A DNA stretch of 64,000 nt from Chloroflexota bacterium (GTDB lineage: Bacteria > Chloroflexota > Anaerolineae > Anaerolineales > Villigracilaceae), in contig JAJYOU010000011.1 in NCBI GenBank assembly GCA_021795965.1, positions 1 through 64,000 on the forward strand, written 5' to 3'. The position numbers and the translations under genes were made by a program. Shown here in pieces: positions 56,190-64,000 of this stretch (the stretch's first letter is position 1; every line of letters begins with the position of its first letter). The notes below the pieces were generated by a model. The model made no database searches. It was not told the DNA's origin and saw only the letters and a list, made by a program, of their open reading frames with translations.

Positions 56190-56768
56190 ATGAGCACGCC
56201 CCTTTCCCTCAGTTTTTTCGCCCAACCGACCCTGCTGGCAGCCCGCCAGTTAATTGGTGCACGCCTGGTTCGAATCCTGGATGGGGAACGTATTTCAGGC
56301 ATGATCACTGAAACCGAAGCCTATATTGGTCAGACTGACCTGGGTTGTCACGGCAAAGCCGGTCTCACCCCGCGCACCCGGATCATGTTTGGTCCACCCG
56401 GGCATGCCTATGTTTACTTTACCTATGGCATGCATTGGATGTTGAACGCCGTCACGGAGGCGGAAGGTTTTCCGGCAGCCGTGCTAATCCGCGGCATGCG
56501 GGTGGAAGAAGGGTTGGAGCTGGTTCGCTCGCGCCGTCCCGGGATCAGCAGCGCACTCTGGACCAACGGGCCTGCCAAGCTGACCCGCGCGCTTGGGATA
56601 AGCGGTGAGCAAAATGGAGTGGAATTAACCGATCCGGCTTCCGGCCTCTGGATTGAACCTGGAATAGAGATTCCTGATTCAAACGTGACGATTGGGCCGC
56701 GTGTGGGTTTAAATAGTGTGCCAGAACCCTGGAAATCGAAACCCTGGCGTTTTTTGGTCACCGAATAA
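56190..56768 (+). CDS. 3-methyladenine DNA glycosylase (AAG/Mpg type)
   Basis: 192 residues, full length. ARQLIGARLVR near the start, ITETEAYIGQTDLGCHG with the catalytic Glu, and YVYFTYGMHWMLN are diagnostic of the AAG/MPG family, which removes alkylated purines and hypoxanthine from DNA. It follows the GT2 gene by 23 bases and precedes fabI by 17, but has no functional tie to either that I can see. Confidence 0.93.
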   Translation: MSTPLSLSFFAQPTLLAARQLIGARLVRILDGERISGMITETEAYIGQTDLGCHGKAGLTPRTRIMFGPPGHAYVYFTYGMHWMLNAVTEAEGFPAAVLIRGMRVEEGLELVRSRRPGISSALWTNGPAKLTRALGISGEQNGVELTDPASGLWIEPGIEIPDSNVTIGPRVGLNSVPEPWKSKPWRFLVTE

Positions 56769-56785
56769 ATTAAAATGGAGGAGAG

Positions 56786-57583
56786 ATGGGTCTCTTAACA
56801 AATAAAAATGCTTTGATCTTTGGTTTGGCGAATGATAAATCCATTGCCTGGGGCATCGCCCAGGCTTTTGCCCGCGAAGGTGCGACGCTGGGTTTTAGTT
56901 ATGCCGGGGAAACCCTCGAAAAGCGGGTCAGACCGCTGGCAGCCAGATTGAATGTGGATTTTGTAGAGCAGTGCGATGTTGCTTCTGATGATCAGATTGC
57001 AGCCGTTGCGCAAAAAGCCGCTGAACGATTTGGTCAAATTGATATCCTGGTGCACTCAATCGGATTTGCGAACAAGGACGAACTGAGCGGTCATTTTTAC
57101 GATACAAGCCGGGCAGGCTTCCATATGGCGATGGATATCAGCGTCTATTCCTTTGTGGGATTGGCGCGAGCTTTTCAGCCCCTGCTGCGTAAAGGTGGCG
57201 CCCTGCTGACACTTACGTATTACGGCTCGGTCAAGGTTGCGCCCAATTACAACATGATGGGCGTGGCAAAAGCCGCGCTGGAAGCCTCAACCCGCTACAT
57301 GGCGTCTGATTTTGGCCCGCAAGGCATCCGCGTCAATGCCATTTCCGCCGGTCCGATCCGGACACTGGCGGCGATGGGGGTGAGCGGCTTCCGCGACATG
57401 TATAAAAACTTTGCAGATATGGCGCCGATGCGGGAAAATGTAACCGCCGAAGATTGCGGCAACGCCGCGGTATATCTCTGCTCAGACATGTCTGCGCATG
57501 TCACCGGCGAGGTGCTCTATGTCGACAGCGGGTTCAACATCATGGCAGCATCGGATCCCAAGGCTAACAAAGAAGAGCAGTGA
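56786..57583 (+). CDS. fabI: enoyl-[acyl-carrier-protein] reductase (NADH), FabI
   Basis: 265 residues. [20 protein letters not shown] is the FabI nucleotide-binding region, and the catalytic Tyr and Lys are in NYNMMGVAK (Y-x6-K), which separates FabI from ordinary SDRs. It carries out the last reduction in fatty-acid elongation. GGAGGAG is close upstream of the ATG. A strong terminator follows. Confidence 0.95.
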   Translation: MGLLTNKNALIFGLANDKSIAWGIAQAFAREGATLGFSYAGETLEKRVRPLAARLNVDFVEQCDVASDDQIAAVAQKAAERFGQIDILVHSIGFANKDELSGHFYDTSRAGFHMAMDISVYSFVGLARAFQPLLRKGGALLTLTYYGSVKVAPNYNMMGVAKAALEASTRYMASDFGPQGIRVNAISAGPIRTLAAMGVSGFRDMYKNFADMAPMRENVTAEDCGNAAVYLCSDMSAHVTGEVLYVDSGFNIMAASDPKANKEEQ

Positions 57584-57604
57584 TTTGAATTCTGGAGTGT
57601 GTAA

Positions 57605-57637
57605 GGGGTGCGTCCTGCGGGATGCACTCTTTTTTTG
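57605..57637 (+). terminator. terminator of fabI
   Basis: GGGTGCGTCC pairs with GGGATGCACTC through a mixed Watson-Crick/G-U stem with a short loop, followed by seven or more T. Confidence 0.82.
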
Positions 57638-57746
57638 CATTGCTGTTGAATAGGCGGGACTGCAGCGAGAGAGGGCGCGGAAGTAATAATCTATTAAATG
57701 GAATGGGGTACAATTACAGACTGGTAAGCAAAAACCTTTTTGGATT

Positions 57747-58205
57747 ATGAATTCAACCATGTTTAAACGGAACACCACTCCCATTAATTCCTCCACACAA
57801 CCGGCTGTTCAGACAGTTGAGCGGATTACTTCGGTATTAGGTCCGGGGCTGATCTGGGAAGGTAAAGTGAGCGGAACTGGCGGCGTACGGATCGAAGGGA
57901 CCTTCGAAGGTCAAATTGGCTTGCGAGGCATGCTGGTGATTGGTGAGAGCGGGCGTGTCACTTGTGAAAATATACGTGCCAGCACGGTGATCGTGGCGGG
58001 CGCTGTACGCGGCAACATTACCGCCCAAAAACTGGAGATCCGGGGGTCGGGTCGTGTCTGGGGAGACGTGGTCACCACTTCCTTTGTCACCGAAGATGGA
58101 GCTTTTCTGCGCGGTCAGATTCGAATGGAGGATCATGTGGATCTTGGTCTTGACTCTGACGGTGGCTCCAGCGAAAATCCTGCACCCGATCCATCCTCAT
58201 CCTGA
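57747..58205 (+). CDS. bactofilin-type polymer-forming cytoskeletal protein
   Basis: 152 residues. The central beta-helix (about 30-130) shows the repeated hydrophobic pattern of bactofilins: GPGLIWEGKVSGTGGVRIEG, then GRVTCENIRASTVIVAGAVRG. The flanking tails are polar and flexible, ending in Ser/Pro. Bactofilins form filaments at the membrane and affect cell shape or division. The next gene starts within a few bases but is unrelated. Confidence 0.9.
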   Translation: MNSTMFKRNTTPINSSTQPAVQTVERITSVLGPGLIWEGKVSGTGGVRIEGTFEGQIGLRGMLVIGESGRVTCENIRASTVIVAGAVRGNITAQKLEIRGSGRVWGDVVTTSFVTEDGAFLRGQIRMEDHVDLGLDSDGGSSENPAPDPSSS

Positions 58206-58225
58206 TATTGAATTTTTTCCTGCCT

Positions 58226-59464
58226 ATGCGATTCTATGAACTTTCCATTCAAACCCAACGCTCCGCTCCCGCGGAAATTCGGACCGCCGGTGCGAGCTTC
58301 CTGTTTCGTGCCGGGTATATTTCGCGCCAGGGCGAATTACAGGTTCCGGGCAAGCGGGCAATCGAAAAAATAAGCAGGCAGATCGAGACTTGGGCTGGAG
58401 TTTCCGTGCCTGAAATTCTTTCAAGATTAGAGCTACCCTACGCCTGCAGACCAGATGAATCGAGGGCTTTTGCTCTTTTCCAGGCTGCGCCGGAGGAAAT
58501 TTTGCTCTGCCCATCCTGCGGTTATGCTGACTTCTGTGAGCTGGCTGGCAGCCGCCGCGAAGTCTTCAGCCGCGAGGAACCGCTGCCCCTAGAAAAAGTG
58601 CAAACACCGGAATGTGGCACCATCGCCCAGCTGGCAGAATTTATGAAAATGCCCCAGCAGAAAACTGCCAAGGCGTTAATGTACACACGTCTCAGCGATG
58701 GAAAACTGATCTTTGTCATCGTGCGGGGCGACCTGCAGATGAGTGAGGCAAAACTGAAAGCACTCCTGGGGGATTTTCGCCTTGCCAGTGCTGATGAGAT
58801 CAAAGCCTGCGGTGCGGTGCCCGGTTATGCCTCCCCGATAGGCATCCACGACGCGCTGGTGGTGGTGGATGAGTTGGTGGAGGTTTCACCCAACCTGGTG
58901 GCAGGCGCCAATGAACATGGTTTCCACCTTAAAAATACGAATTACCCGCGCGATTACACAGCTGACCTGGTGGCAGATTTGACCCTGGCTGAGACAGGCA
59001 ACGCCTGCCCGACCTGTGGCAAGGAAATGGAGAGCCGGCCGGCGTTGACCGTCTTTGCCGAGGGGAAATTCCTCTGGACAAACCTGCTGCAGGCGCTGGC
59101 AGAAAGCCACCATGATGAGCGTGGACTGACCCTGCCTTTCGCAGTCGCTGCCTTCGATGTTTATTTGATGAACCTGCCCGGGAAAACCATCGACACGGAA
59201 GCAGTTGCCCGCGAGCTGGTGGATCCCCTTGAAGCAGCGGGACTGAGCGTCTTGTATGATGACCGCGATGAGCGCGCTGGTGTCAAGTTCAATGACGCCG
59301 ATTTGATTGGATGCCCGCTGCGGGTTACGGTGGGTGAGCGCGGATTGTTGAACGGTATGTTGGAAGTCAAACCACGCTGGGGAAGCGAGACCCGCTTAAT
59401 TCCGCCGGAACACCTGGTGGAAGAACTGCGTTCACTTAAGAGCGAGCGTTCAAAAGTCTATTAA
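58226..59464 (+). CDS. prolyl-tRNA synthetase relative lacking the catalytic core, editing domain retained
   Basis: 412 residues, against about 570 for bacterial ProRS. The N-terminus (MRFYELSIQTQRSAPAEI, FLFRAGYI) aligns with ProRS, then the chain jumps past motif 2. The YbaK/INS editing region is kept (about 120-245: GTIAQLAEFM, FVIVRGDLQMSEAKLKALLG, LVAGANEHGFHLKN). Motif 3 is eroded to a short stretch around HHDERGLTLPFAVAAFDVYL, followed by the anticodon-binding domain (to the end). It cannot make prolyl-adenylate as far as I can see. A trans-editing factor clearing mischarged tRNA(Pro) is a plausible role. The ATG is chosen by alignment to ProRS; a TTG six codons upstream is possible. 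Confidence 0.78.
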   Translation: MRFYELSIQTQRSAPAEIRTAGASFLFRAGYISRQGELQVPGKRAIEKISRQIETWAGVSVPEILSRLELPYACRPDESRAFALFQAAPEEILLCPSCGYADFCELAGSRREVFSREEPLPLEKVQTPECGTIAQLAEFMKMPQQKTAKALMYTRLSDGKLIFVIVRGDLQMSEAKLKALLGDFRLASADEIKACGAVPGYASPIGIHDALVVVDELVEVSPNLVAGANEHGFHLKNTNYPRDYTADLVADLTLAETGNACPTCGKEMESRPALTVFAEGKFLWTNLLQALAESHHDERGLTLPFAVAAFDVYLMNLPGKTIDTEAVARELVDPLEAAGLSVLYDDRDERAGVKFNDADLIGCPLRVTVGERGLLNGMLEVKPRWGSETRLIPPEHLVEELRSLKSERSKVY

Positions 59465-59502
59465 CCCGCCGGGATTACCGGCTAAAAGAAAGTAAACCCC
59501 TT

Positions 59503-60675
59503 ATGAAAATTCCCATGTCTTCTCCTGACCTGAATGCCGCCGATCGCCAGGCAGTCAACGATGTCATCCTGACCCCCATTCTCAGTTTGGGTCCGCGAGT
59601 GGTGGAGTTCGAGAAAGCTTTTTGTGAATATACCGGCGCCAGGCAGGCTGTGGCAGTCAGCTCTGGGACTGCAGGGCTGCATTTGGCGGTCAGAGCAGCT
59701 GGCATCACGAGCGGCGACCTGGTCATCACCACCCCGTTTTCCTTTGTGGCATCCACCAATGCGTTGCTCTTCGAAAATGCCGTCCCGGTTTTTGTGGACG
59801 TGGACCCGTTGACGGGCAATATCAATCCACAACTGGCTGCCAGTGCTGCCCGCGACCTCATGACTGGGGGCAAAGCGGCGGAAAAATGGCTGCCCCGCAA
59901 AGGACGCGGTTCGGGCAAGCTCAAAGCGCTGGTTCCGGTGGATGTCTTCGGGCAGCCAGCTGAAATGGAACCAATCATGGAACTCGCACGCAGGTATGAT
60001 CTCAAGGTGATTGAGGATTCCTGCGAAGCAGTCGGAGCGGTCTACCAGGGCAAAAAAGCTGGCACTTTCGGTGATTTTGGCATTTTTGCTTTTTATCCCA
60101 ATAAACAGATGACCACTGGTGAAGGCGGCTTGGTCATCACCAATGATGATCAAGCTGCCGCGATGATGCGGGCTTTGCGCAACCAGGGCCGCGCCCCTGG
60201 GGACACCTGGCTTTCGCATACTTACCTGGGGTATAACTACCGCCTGGATGAGATGTCGGCGGCTTTGGGGCTTTCCCAGCTGATACGACTGGATGAAATG
60301 TTGACCAAGCGCGACCAGATTGCCAGCTGGTATGCCGAGGAGCTGGCAGGAATTCAGGGCATCCAGGCGCCGGTGGTCGTCCCGACCACCACGCGCATGT
60401 CCTGGTTCGTTTATGTCATTCGCCTGGATAAATCCATCGATCGAACAGACTTGGCGCGCCGCCTGGAAGCGCGCGGGGTGCCCGTCCGACCGTATTTTCT
60501 GCCGATCCATCTTCAGCCGTACATGATCGAACGTTTTGGCTACGTTGAAGGAGATTTCCCGGTCACAGAAGACCTCGGTCAGCGGGGAGTGGCGCTGCCA
60601 TTCAGCGGCGTCATGACTCGCGAGCAGGTGGATTATGTTTGCGCCACCTTAAGTGAAGAGATCAGCCGCTCATGA
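59503..60675 (+). CDS. DegT/DnrJ/EryC1/StrS-family aminotransferase
   Basis: 390 residues of the sugar aminotransferase family (ArnB/PseC/perosamine synthase-like). The PLP lysine is in FAFYPNKQMTTGEGG, and VIEDSCEAVGAVYQGKKAG is a conserved cofactor loop. It aminates a nucleotide-linked keto-sugar; the exact sugar is unclear. It differs from the RffA-type gene 4 kb upstream. It overlaps the next gene by four bases, so the two are coupled. Confidence 0.9.
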   Translation: MKIPMSSPDLNAADRQAVNDVILTPILSLGPRVVEFEKAFCEYTGARQAVAVSSGTAGLHLAVRAAGITSGDLVITTPFSFVASTNALLFENAVPVFVDVDPLTGNINPQLAASAARDLMTGGKAAEKWLPRKGRGSGKLKALVPVDVFGQPAEMEPIMELARRYDLKVIEDSCEAVGAVYQGKKAGTFGDFGIFAFYPNKQMTTGEGGLVITNDDQAAAMMRALRNQGRAPGDTWLSHTYLGYNYRLDEMSAALGLSQLIRLDEMLTKRDQIASWYAEELAGIQGIQAPVVVPTTTRMSWFVYVIRLDKSIDRTDLARRLEARGVPVRPYFLPIHLQPYMIERFGYVEGDFPVTEDLGQRGVALPFSGVMTREQVDYVCATLSEEISRS

Positions 60676-61574
60676 ATGAGTTCCCCCCGCCCCGTCAGCG
60701 CGGGCTGGTGATTCACATTGCGCTGGTCATCTTCCTGAGCCTGTTGAGCGGTCTGGCGCTGTGGTTGACCCTCAACCGGGCGGTAGGGCTGGTTTTCAGC
60801 CTGTATTTGCTCCTATTTTTGATTTCGACCGTCTTTATTCCCATTTTTGGCTACCGGGCTTATGCCCTGTTACGAGCCAATTACCTGCTCGATCGGAACG
60901 TTCTGCGCCTGGTTTGGGGACTGAGGGTCCAGGAGATCCCTGTCACGGACGTGGAATGGGTGCGTCCCGTAAAGGGGCTGACAGAGCCTGTCCGCCTGCC
61001 ATGGTTGAAACTCCCGGGTGGAATTCTGGGAGTCACCCAGCAGCCTGATTTAGGCCGGGTTGAATTTCTGGCTTCCGAGACCGAAAACCTGACCCTGGTG
61101 GCGACCGCACACGAGGTTTACGCCATTTCTCCGGAAGATTTAAACGGTTTTCTACAAGCTTTTCAAAAAACACTGGAGATGGGCAGTCTGCAGACGAGCC
61201 CGGGCATCTCGCAGTATCCATCTTTTATCCTGCTTCGCGCCTGGCACAGTCGGCTTGTGCGGTATCTCTGGCTGGCGGGGATTCTCCTGAATACCGGCTT
61301 GATGGTCTGGATCACCAGCCTGATCCCCTCGCTTGGAAAGGTCACGCTTGGGTTTGACCAGATTGGCAGAGCGCTTGAACCGGTTCCCGGCGCTCAACTC
61401 CTCCTCCTGCCATTTTTGAGCAGTTTTCTCTTCATTATTGGTTTGGTGAGCGGGCTGTTTTTTTATCGGAAACAGGAGCACCAATACCTGGCGGTCGCAG
61501 TCTGGATTTCGAGCGTGGTGACAGCCTTCTTTTTTTTACTGAGCCTGATTTTCATCCTTTCCACCCCGGTCTAA
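60672..61574 (+). CDS. membrane protein with a bacterial PH-like domain
   Basis: 300 residues: two membrane helices at the N-terminus (about 10-55), a soluble middle (about 65-165) with YLLDRNVLRLVWGLRVQEIP and a DVEWVR strand, resembling bacterial PH domains, then three more helices with interhelical loops. The function is unknown. Translational coupling to the aminotransferase upstream and close spacing (four bases) to the DUF92 gene downstream make a three-gene operon, perhaps for surface glycolipids. Confidence 0.7.
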   Translation: MNEFPPPRQRGLVIHIALVIFLSLLSGLALWLTLNRAVGLVFSLYLLLFLISTVFIPIFGYRAYALLRANYLLDRNVLRLVWGLRVQEIPVTDVEWVRPVKGLTEPVRLPWLKLPGGILGVTQQPDLGRVEFLASETENLTLVATAHEVYAISPEDLNGFLQAFQKTLEMGSLQTSPGISQYPSFILLRAWHSRLVRYLWLAGILLNTGLMVWITSLIPSLGKVTLGFDQIGRALEPVPGAQLLLLPFLSSFLFIIGLVSGLFFYRKQEHQYLAVAVWISSVVTAFFFLLSLIFILSTPV

Positions 61575-61578
61575 CCTG

Positions 61579-62370
61579 ATGCAATTCATGATTGGTTTCT
61601 TCTTCGCAATGTTAATTGGTTTCGCGGCTTATCAAGTGCACAGCCTGAGCCTGTCGGGTGCTATCTCCGCGGTGCTGGTCGGGACGATCATCTTTGGGGC
61701 GGGCGGCTGGCAGTGGGCATTCCTCCTGTTAGCTTTCTTTATTTCTTCCAGCCTGCTGAGCCATGCATTTAAAAGACAAAAAACAGGTCTGAGCGAGAAA
61801 TATTCCAAAGGAAGCCAGCGTGATGCCGGGCAGGTTTTTGGGAACGGCGGGCTGGCAACCCTTTTCGCGGGACTGCATACCTTTTTCCCGGCCTCGCCCT
61901 GGTTTTGGCTGGCTTTTGCCGCTTCGCTGGCTGCCGTCAACGCCGATACCTGGTCGACCGAACTGGGAGTTCTCAGCCGGTACCCGCCGCGCCTGATCAC
62001 TAGTCTCTCCAGGGTTGTGGAGAAAGGCACTTCGGGCGGGGTTTCCCTGGTGGGAACGCTGGCTGCCCTGGCAGGTTCAGGTTTAATCGGCATCTTTGCA
62101 GGGCTTTTCTCCCCGTTTGGGATGAGTTGGACAGCCGCTTTCTGGGTGACCGCGGCTGGTTTTCTGGGGGCAATGGTTGACTCTTTACTGGGAGCAACCA
62201 TTCAAGCCATCTATTACTGCCCGGTATGCGACAAGGAAACAGAACGTCACCCGCTGCATACCTGCGGCACACCGACCACGCGAAAGCGCGGCTGGGAATG
62301 GCTTAATAATGATGTGGTCAACCTGGGTTGCGCAATTTTTGCGGTTTTGTTGATCAGCCTGGTCCAATGA
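61579..62370 (+). CDS. DUF92 (TMEM19/VTE6-like) membrane protein
   Basis: 263 residues with six or seven membrane helices. NADTWSTELGVLS, followed by a KGTSGGVSLVGTLAAL segment and a C-terminal CPVCDKETERHPLHTCG, are typical of DUF92. Plant VTE6, in the same family, phosphorylates phytyl phosphate; bacterial members are mostly uncharacterised, so an isoprenoid-phosphate kinase role is only a family hint. Third gene of the aminotransferase operon. Confidence 0.85.
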   Translation: MQFMIGFFFAMLIGFAAYQVHSLSLSGAISAVLVGTIIFGAGGWQWAFLLLAFFISSSLLSHAFKRQKTGLSEKYSKGSQRDAGQVFGNGGLATLFAGLHTFFPASPWFWLAFAASLAAVNADTWSTELGVLSRYPPRLITSLSRVVEKGTSGGVSLVGTLAALAGSGLIGIFAGLFSPFGMSWTAAFWVTAAGFLGAMVDSLLGATIQAIYYCPVCDKETERHPLHTCGTPTTRKRGWEWLNNDVVNLGCAIFAVLLISLVQ

Positions 62371-62525
62371 CCCGGCTCAGAGGAGCAATGCGACGCGGTC
62401 TGCCCGGATCAAATGGGGTTGGAGTGGGAACGGGCTGACAGGCTGAGATGGGAATCGGGAGCCGGAGCCGGATTCAAAAATCCCAATACTTAACCCAAAG
62501 TTCGTGGAAGTATAGAACCCATCTC

Positions 62526-62568
62526 TTTAAAACAAAAAGCACCGCTGGAGGCATGCCTGCGCGGTGCT
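62526..62568 (-). terminator. terminator of the SlyD-type gene
   Basis: On the minus strand AGCACCGC / GCGGTGCT form an 8-bp stem around a 15-base loop that can pair further, followed by TTTTTGTTTT. Confidence 0.85.
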
Positions 62569-62599
62569 TATCGCGTTTATGATGGTAGGGTCGATTTAA

Positions 62600-63088
62600 T
62601 TAATGTTCGTGCCCGCCATGGACGTGTCCATGCTCGGTTTCTTCAGCGCTGGCTTGACGTAATCCAACAATTTTTGTGGAAAAATGAAGTTCCTTCCCGG
62701 CTAAAGGATGGTTAAAATCCAGAACCACATACTCGTCGTTGATCGAATCAATCCGCGCATTCATGGGGGTGCCATCTTCCTCGGTGACCGTGATCTCAAC
62801 CCCTTCTTCGAGGGGAATATCTGCCGGAAACTGGTCGCGCGGGACGTCGATAAAGGCATCCGGATCAATCACTCCATAACCGTCTTCCGGAAGGACAACG
62901 ATTTCCTTGCTGCTGCCAAGCGTCATGCCGTATAGCTCCTGCTCCAGCCCGGGGATGATGTTTCCAGCTCCCTGAAGAAATTCAAGCGGTGCCTGCCCTT
63001 CAGAGGAATCCACGATTTCGCCATCCACCCGCAGGGTGTAATCCATCGACACAACCTGACCGTCTTCAATTTTCGATAAATCACTCAT
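62600..63088 (-). CDS. slyD: FKBP-type peptidyl-prolyl isomerase, SlyD-like
   Basis: 162 residues from ATG 63088 (AGGAG nine bases upstream). FKBP core begins at VVSMDYTLRVDGEIVDSS, with the NIIPGLEQELYGMTLG segment and an inserted-in-flap domain (about 70-130), as in SlyD. The short tail EHGHVHGGHEH is His-rich and should bind nickel or zinc. It acts as a folding helper and metal store. The terminator just downstream ends the transcript. Confidence 0.92.
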   Translation of the reverse strand: MSDLSKIEDGQVVSMDYTLRVDGEIVDSSEGQAPLEFLQGAGNIIPGLEQELYGMTLGSSKEIVVLPEDGYGVIDPDAFIDVPRDQFPADIPLEEGVEITVTEEDGTPMNARIDSINDEYVVLDFNHPLAGKELHFSTKIVGLRQASAEETEHGHVHGGHEH

Positions 63089-63147
63089 TAAAAATTCTCC
63101 TGTATGCATTCTGGTTTATTTGATTTTGAATACCAGAATTTCCCATT

Positions 63148-63339
63148 TTACTCCGGAATTTGGATTTGCAAAGGAACAATTTCAGGAATCTTCAATTTCG
63201 GTTTTGCAACCCAAACGCTCTCGCGCTCGATGAGCAGGATGGAACAAACCCGGTACAACTGGCGCAGTTGAGTCAGATCAGGAAACACTTCTTGAACAAA
63301 AAATGGATCCAACATCAAAATTCCAGCAAGTGATTTCAC
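63148..63339 (-). CDS. doubtful 63-codon frame upstream of slyD
   Basis: GTG start (ATG eight codons in) with a hydrophobic N-terminal stretch and a Pro/Lys-rich end (AKPKLKIPEIVPLQIQIPE). No domain recognised, weak ribosome site. It points the same way as slyD and ends 59 bases before its start. Codon use looks plausible for coding, but I would not defend it strongly. Confidence 0.2.
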   Translation of the reverse strand: MKSLAGILMLDPFFVQEVFPDLTQLRQLYRVCSILLIERESVWVAKPKLKIPEIVPLQIQIPE

Positions 63340-63453
63340 CTGAAATAAAAATAGGCACCCGGTTGAACATGAAAGATTTTTATGGGGAACACTTTATCCG
63401 CCCCGGATGATGGAGGGAGCAATCCGCCGGCAGGCGGGTGCACATGGAATTGA

Positions 63454-63482
63454 TTGACAAAACCACTGGAGCAGTTTAAAAT
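63454..63482 (+). promoter_or_regulatory. tRNA promoter
   Basis: TTGACA (63454-63459), 17-base spacer, TAAAAT (63477-63482), 36 bases before the tRNA. Confidence 0.85.
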
Positions 63483-63518
63483 ACAGCCCGCCCTTTAATT
63501 AAGAGGGCTCGTGGAAAT

Positions 63519-63590
63519 GCCGAGGTAGCTCAGCGGCAGAGCAAGCGGCTCATAATCGCTCGGTCGAGAGTCCGATTCTCTCCCTCGGCA
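63519..63590 (+). tRNA. tRNA with CAU anticodon (Met elongator or Ile2)
   Basis: 72 nt without CCA. Acceptor GCCGAGG/CCTCGGC, D-arm GCTC..GAGC, anticodon loop CTCATAA (CAU), variable loop CGGTC, T-stem GAGAG/CTCTC. G1-C72 pairing rules out an initiator. The anticodon arm and variable region (TCATAATCGCTCGGTC) look more like tRNA-Ile2, whose C34 is changed to lysidine, than elongator tRNA-Met; both are possible. The T-loop reads TCCGATT, with C at position 55 where nearly all tRNAs have T. Confidence 0.9.
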
Positions 63591-63598
63591 CACGCATC

Positions 63599-63628
63599 AA
63601 CCTGTCTTCCCGGACAGGTTTTTGTTTT
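63599..63628 (+). terminator. terminator of the tRNA gene
   Basis: AACCTGTC / GACAGGTT, a perfect 8-bp stem with a 6-base loop, followed by TTTGTTTT. Confidence 0.88.
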
Positions 63629-63645
63629 ACAATCAGGTAGTTGAT

Positions 63646-64000
63646 ATGAACACTCCCTTCCTCATCCCTGCAGAAGTAACCCGGCGTGAATACGTCCAGG
63701 TCAATTCACGCTTTATTGCCACGCTGGCTCCAGTTTTTAGCACAGACGAAGCGCGGGCTTTTATTAAACGTGTGCGCCTGGAATTCCATGATGCGACTCA
63801 CAACGTGCCTGCCTATATCATCGGTGGGGGGAACAACCTGGTGGATTATTGTTCGGATGATGGCGAGCCGCAGGGTACGGCAGGGCGCCCAGCCCTGGCG
63901 GTGCTGCGCGGGAGCGGATTGGGGAATGCAGCAGTGGTGATCACGCGTTATTTTGGGGGCACATTACTCGGCACCGGTGGACTGGTCAAGGCTTACACGG
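63646..64000 (+). CDS. YigZ/IMPACT (UPF0029) family protein, cut by the window end
   Basis: First 118 residues only. The N-terminal domain matches the YigZ/IMPACT family, with SRFIATLAPV, HNVPAYIIGGG, DDGEPQGTAGRPAL and ITRYFGGTLLGTGGL as the hallmark strings. The role is uncertain; some members bind ribosomes or nucleic acid. It follows the tRNA terminator. Confidence 0.88.
   Translation, partial: MNTPFLIPAEVTRREYVQVNSRFIATLAPVFSTDEARAFIKRVRLEFHDATHNVPAYIIGGGNNLVDYCSDDGEPQGTAGRPALAVLRGSGLGNAAVVITRYFGGTLLGTGGLVKAYT

Noticed and set aside
59482-60510. 342-codon open frame on the minus strand
   Set aside because: It is antisense to the DegT-family aminotransferase, which has full motifs; the antisense translation has no recognisable domain.

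Overview
The window reads as a chromosomal segment of a Chloroflexota bacterium, most likely class Anaerolineae. This is inference from gene content and style: roughly half GC, many lipoproteins with Thr/Pro/Ser-rich linkers after the lipobox, seven-bladed YCF48/BNR-type propeller lipoproteins, an ECF sigma factor paired with a DUF5667 membrane protein, polytopic GT39-like glycosyltransferases, a bactofilin, and a serS gene under T-box control. I saw no IS element, prophage, CRISPR array or plasmid function. The window holds about 57 well-supported protein genes, one tRNA and two or three doubtful small ORFs.

Layout. 0.1-5.3 kb: murJ (minus), a surface phospholipase D-like lipoprotein, an ECF sigma/DUF5667 pair, and a DUF456 membrane protein. 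5.5-9.5 kb (minus): serS behind a T-box leader with a strong promoter, then the RNase H / cysteine hydrolase / M48 protease group. 9.7-14.5 kb (minus): a thiolase followed by three lipoproteins, two of them propellers. 15-19.4 kb: a monocistronic PilZ gene, tandem PlsC-type acyltransferases, a dihydropyrimidinase, and an unknown protein downstream of a PlsY-family protein with altered motifs. 19.6-32 kb: a PLP enzyme, two large membrane glycosyltransferase-like proteins, an SH3 lipoprotein, MalY-type lyase plus methyltransferase, an SDR/GNAT pair, a GT2 and an AI-2E-family exporter.

32-44 kb (minus) is the clearest functional block. A BMP-type nucleoside ABC importer (substrate-binding protein, double ATPase, two permeases) runs into a deaminase-type amidohydrolase, a FAD subunit and a fused 2Fe-2S/molybdopterin xanthine-dehydrogenase-type subunit, then threonine synthase. 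Together these fit uptake, deamination and oxidation of purines. Near-palindromic sites lie in the importer promoter region and a strong hairpin follows the binding-protein gene.

44-52 kb: an M24 peptidase/MFS pair diverges from a TetR-controlled ABC exporter (permease, HlyD adaptor, two ATPases). The two ATPases carry complementary motif defects, and a 58-codon SRPBCC-like mini-gene is coupled to the second by an ATGA overlap. 52-56 kb: a sugar cluster (GT2, WbqC family, RffA/WecE aminotransferase, GT2). 56-62 kb: 3-methyladenine glycosylase, FabI, bactofilin, a prolyl-tRNA synthetase relative that has lost its catalytic core but kept editing and anticodon-binding regions, a second DegT-family aminotransferase, a PH-like membrane protein and a DUF92 protein. 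62.6-64 kb: a SlyD-type isomerase, a CAU-anticodon tRNA and the start of a YigZ-family gene cut by the window end.

The items most worth a second look are the catalytic-core-less ProRS, the asymmetric ABC ATPase pair with its embedded mini-gene, and the PlsY-like protein with substituted signature residues.
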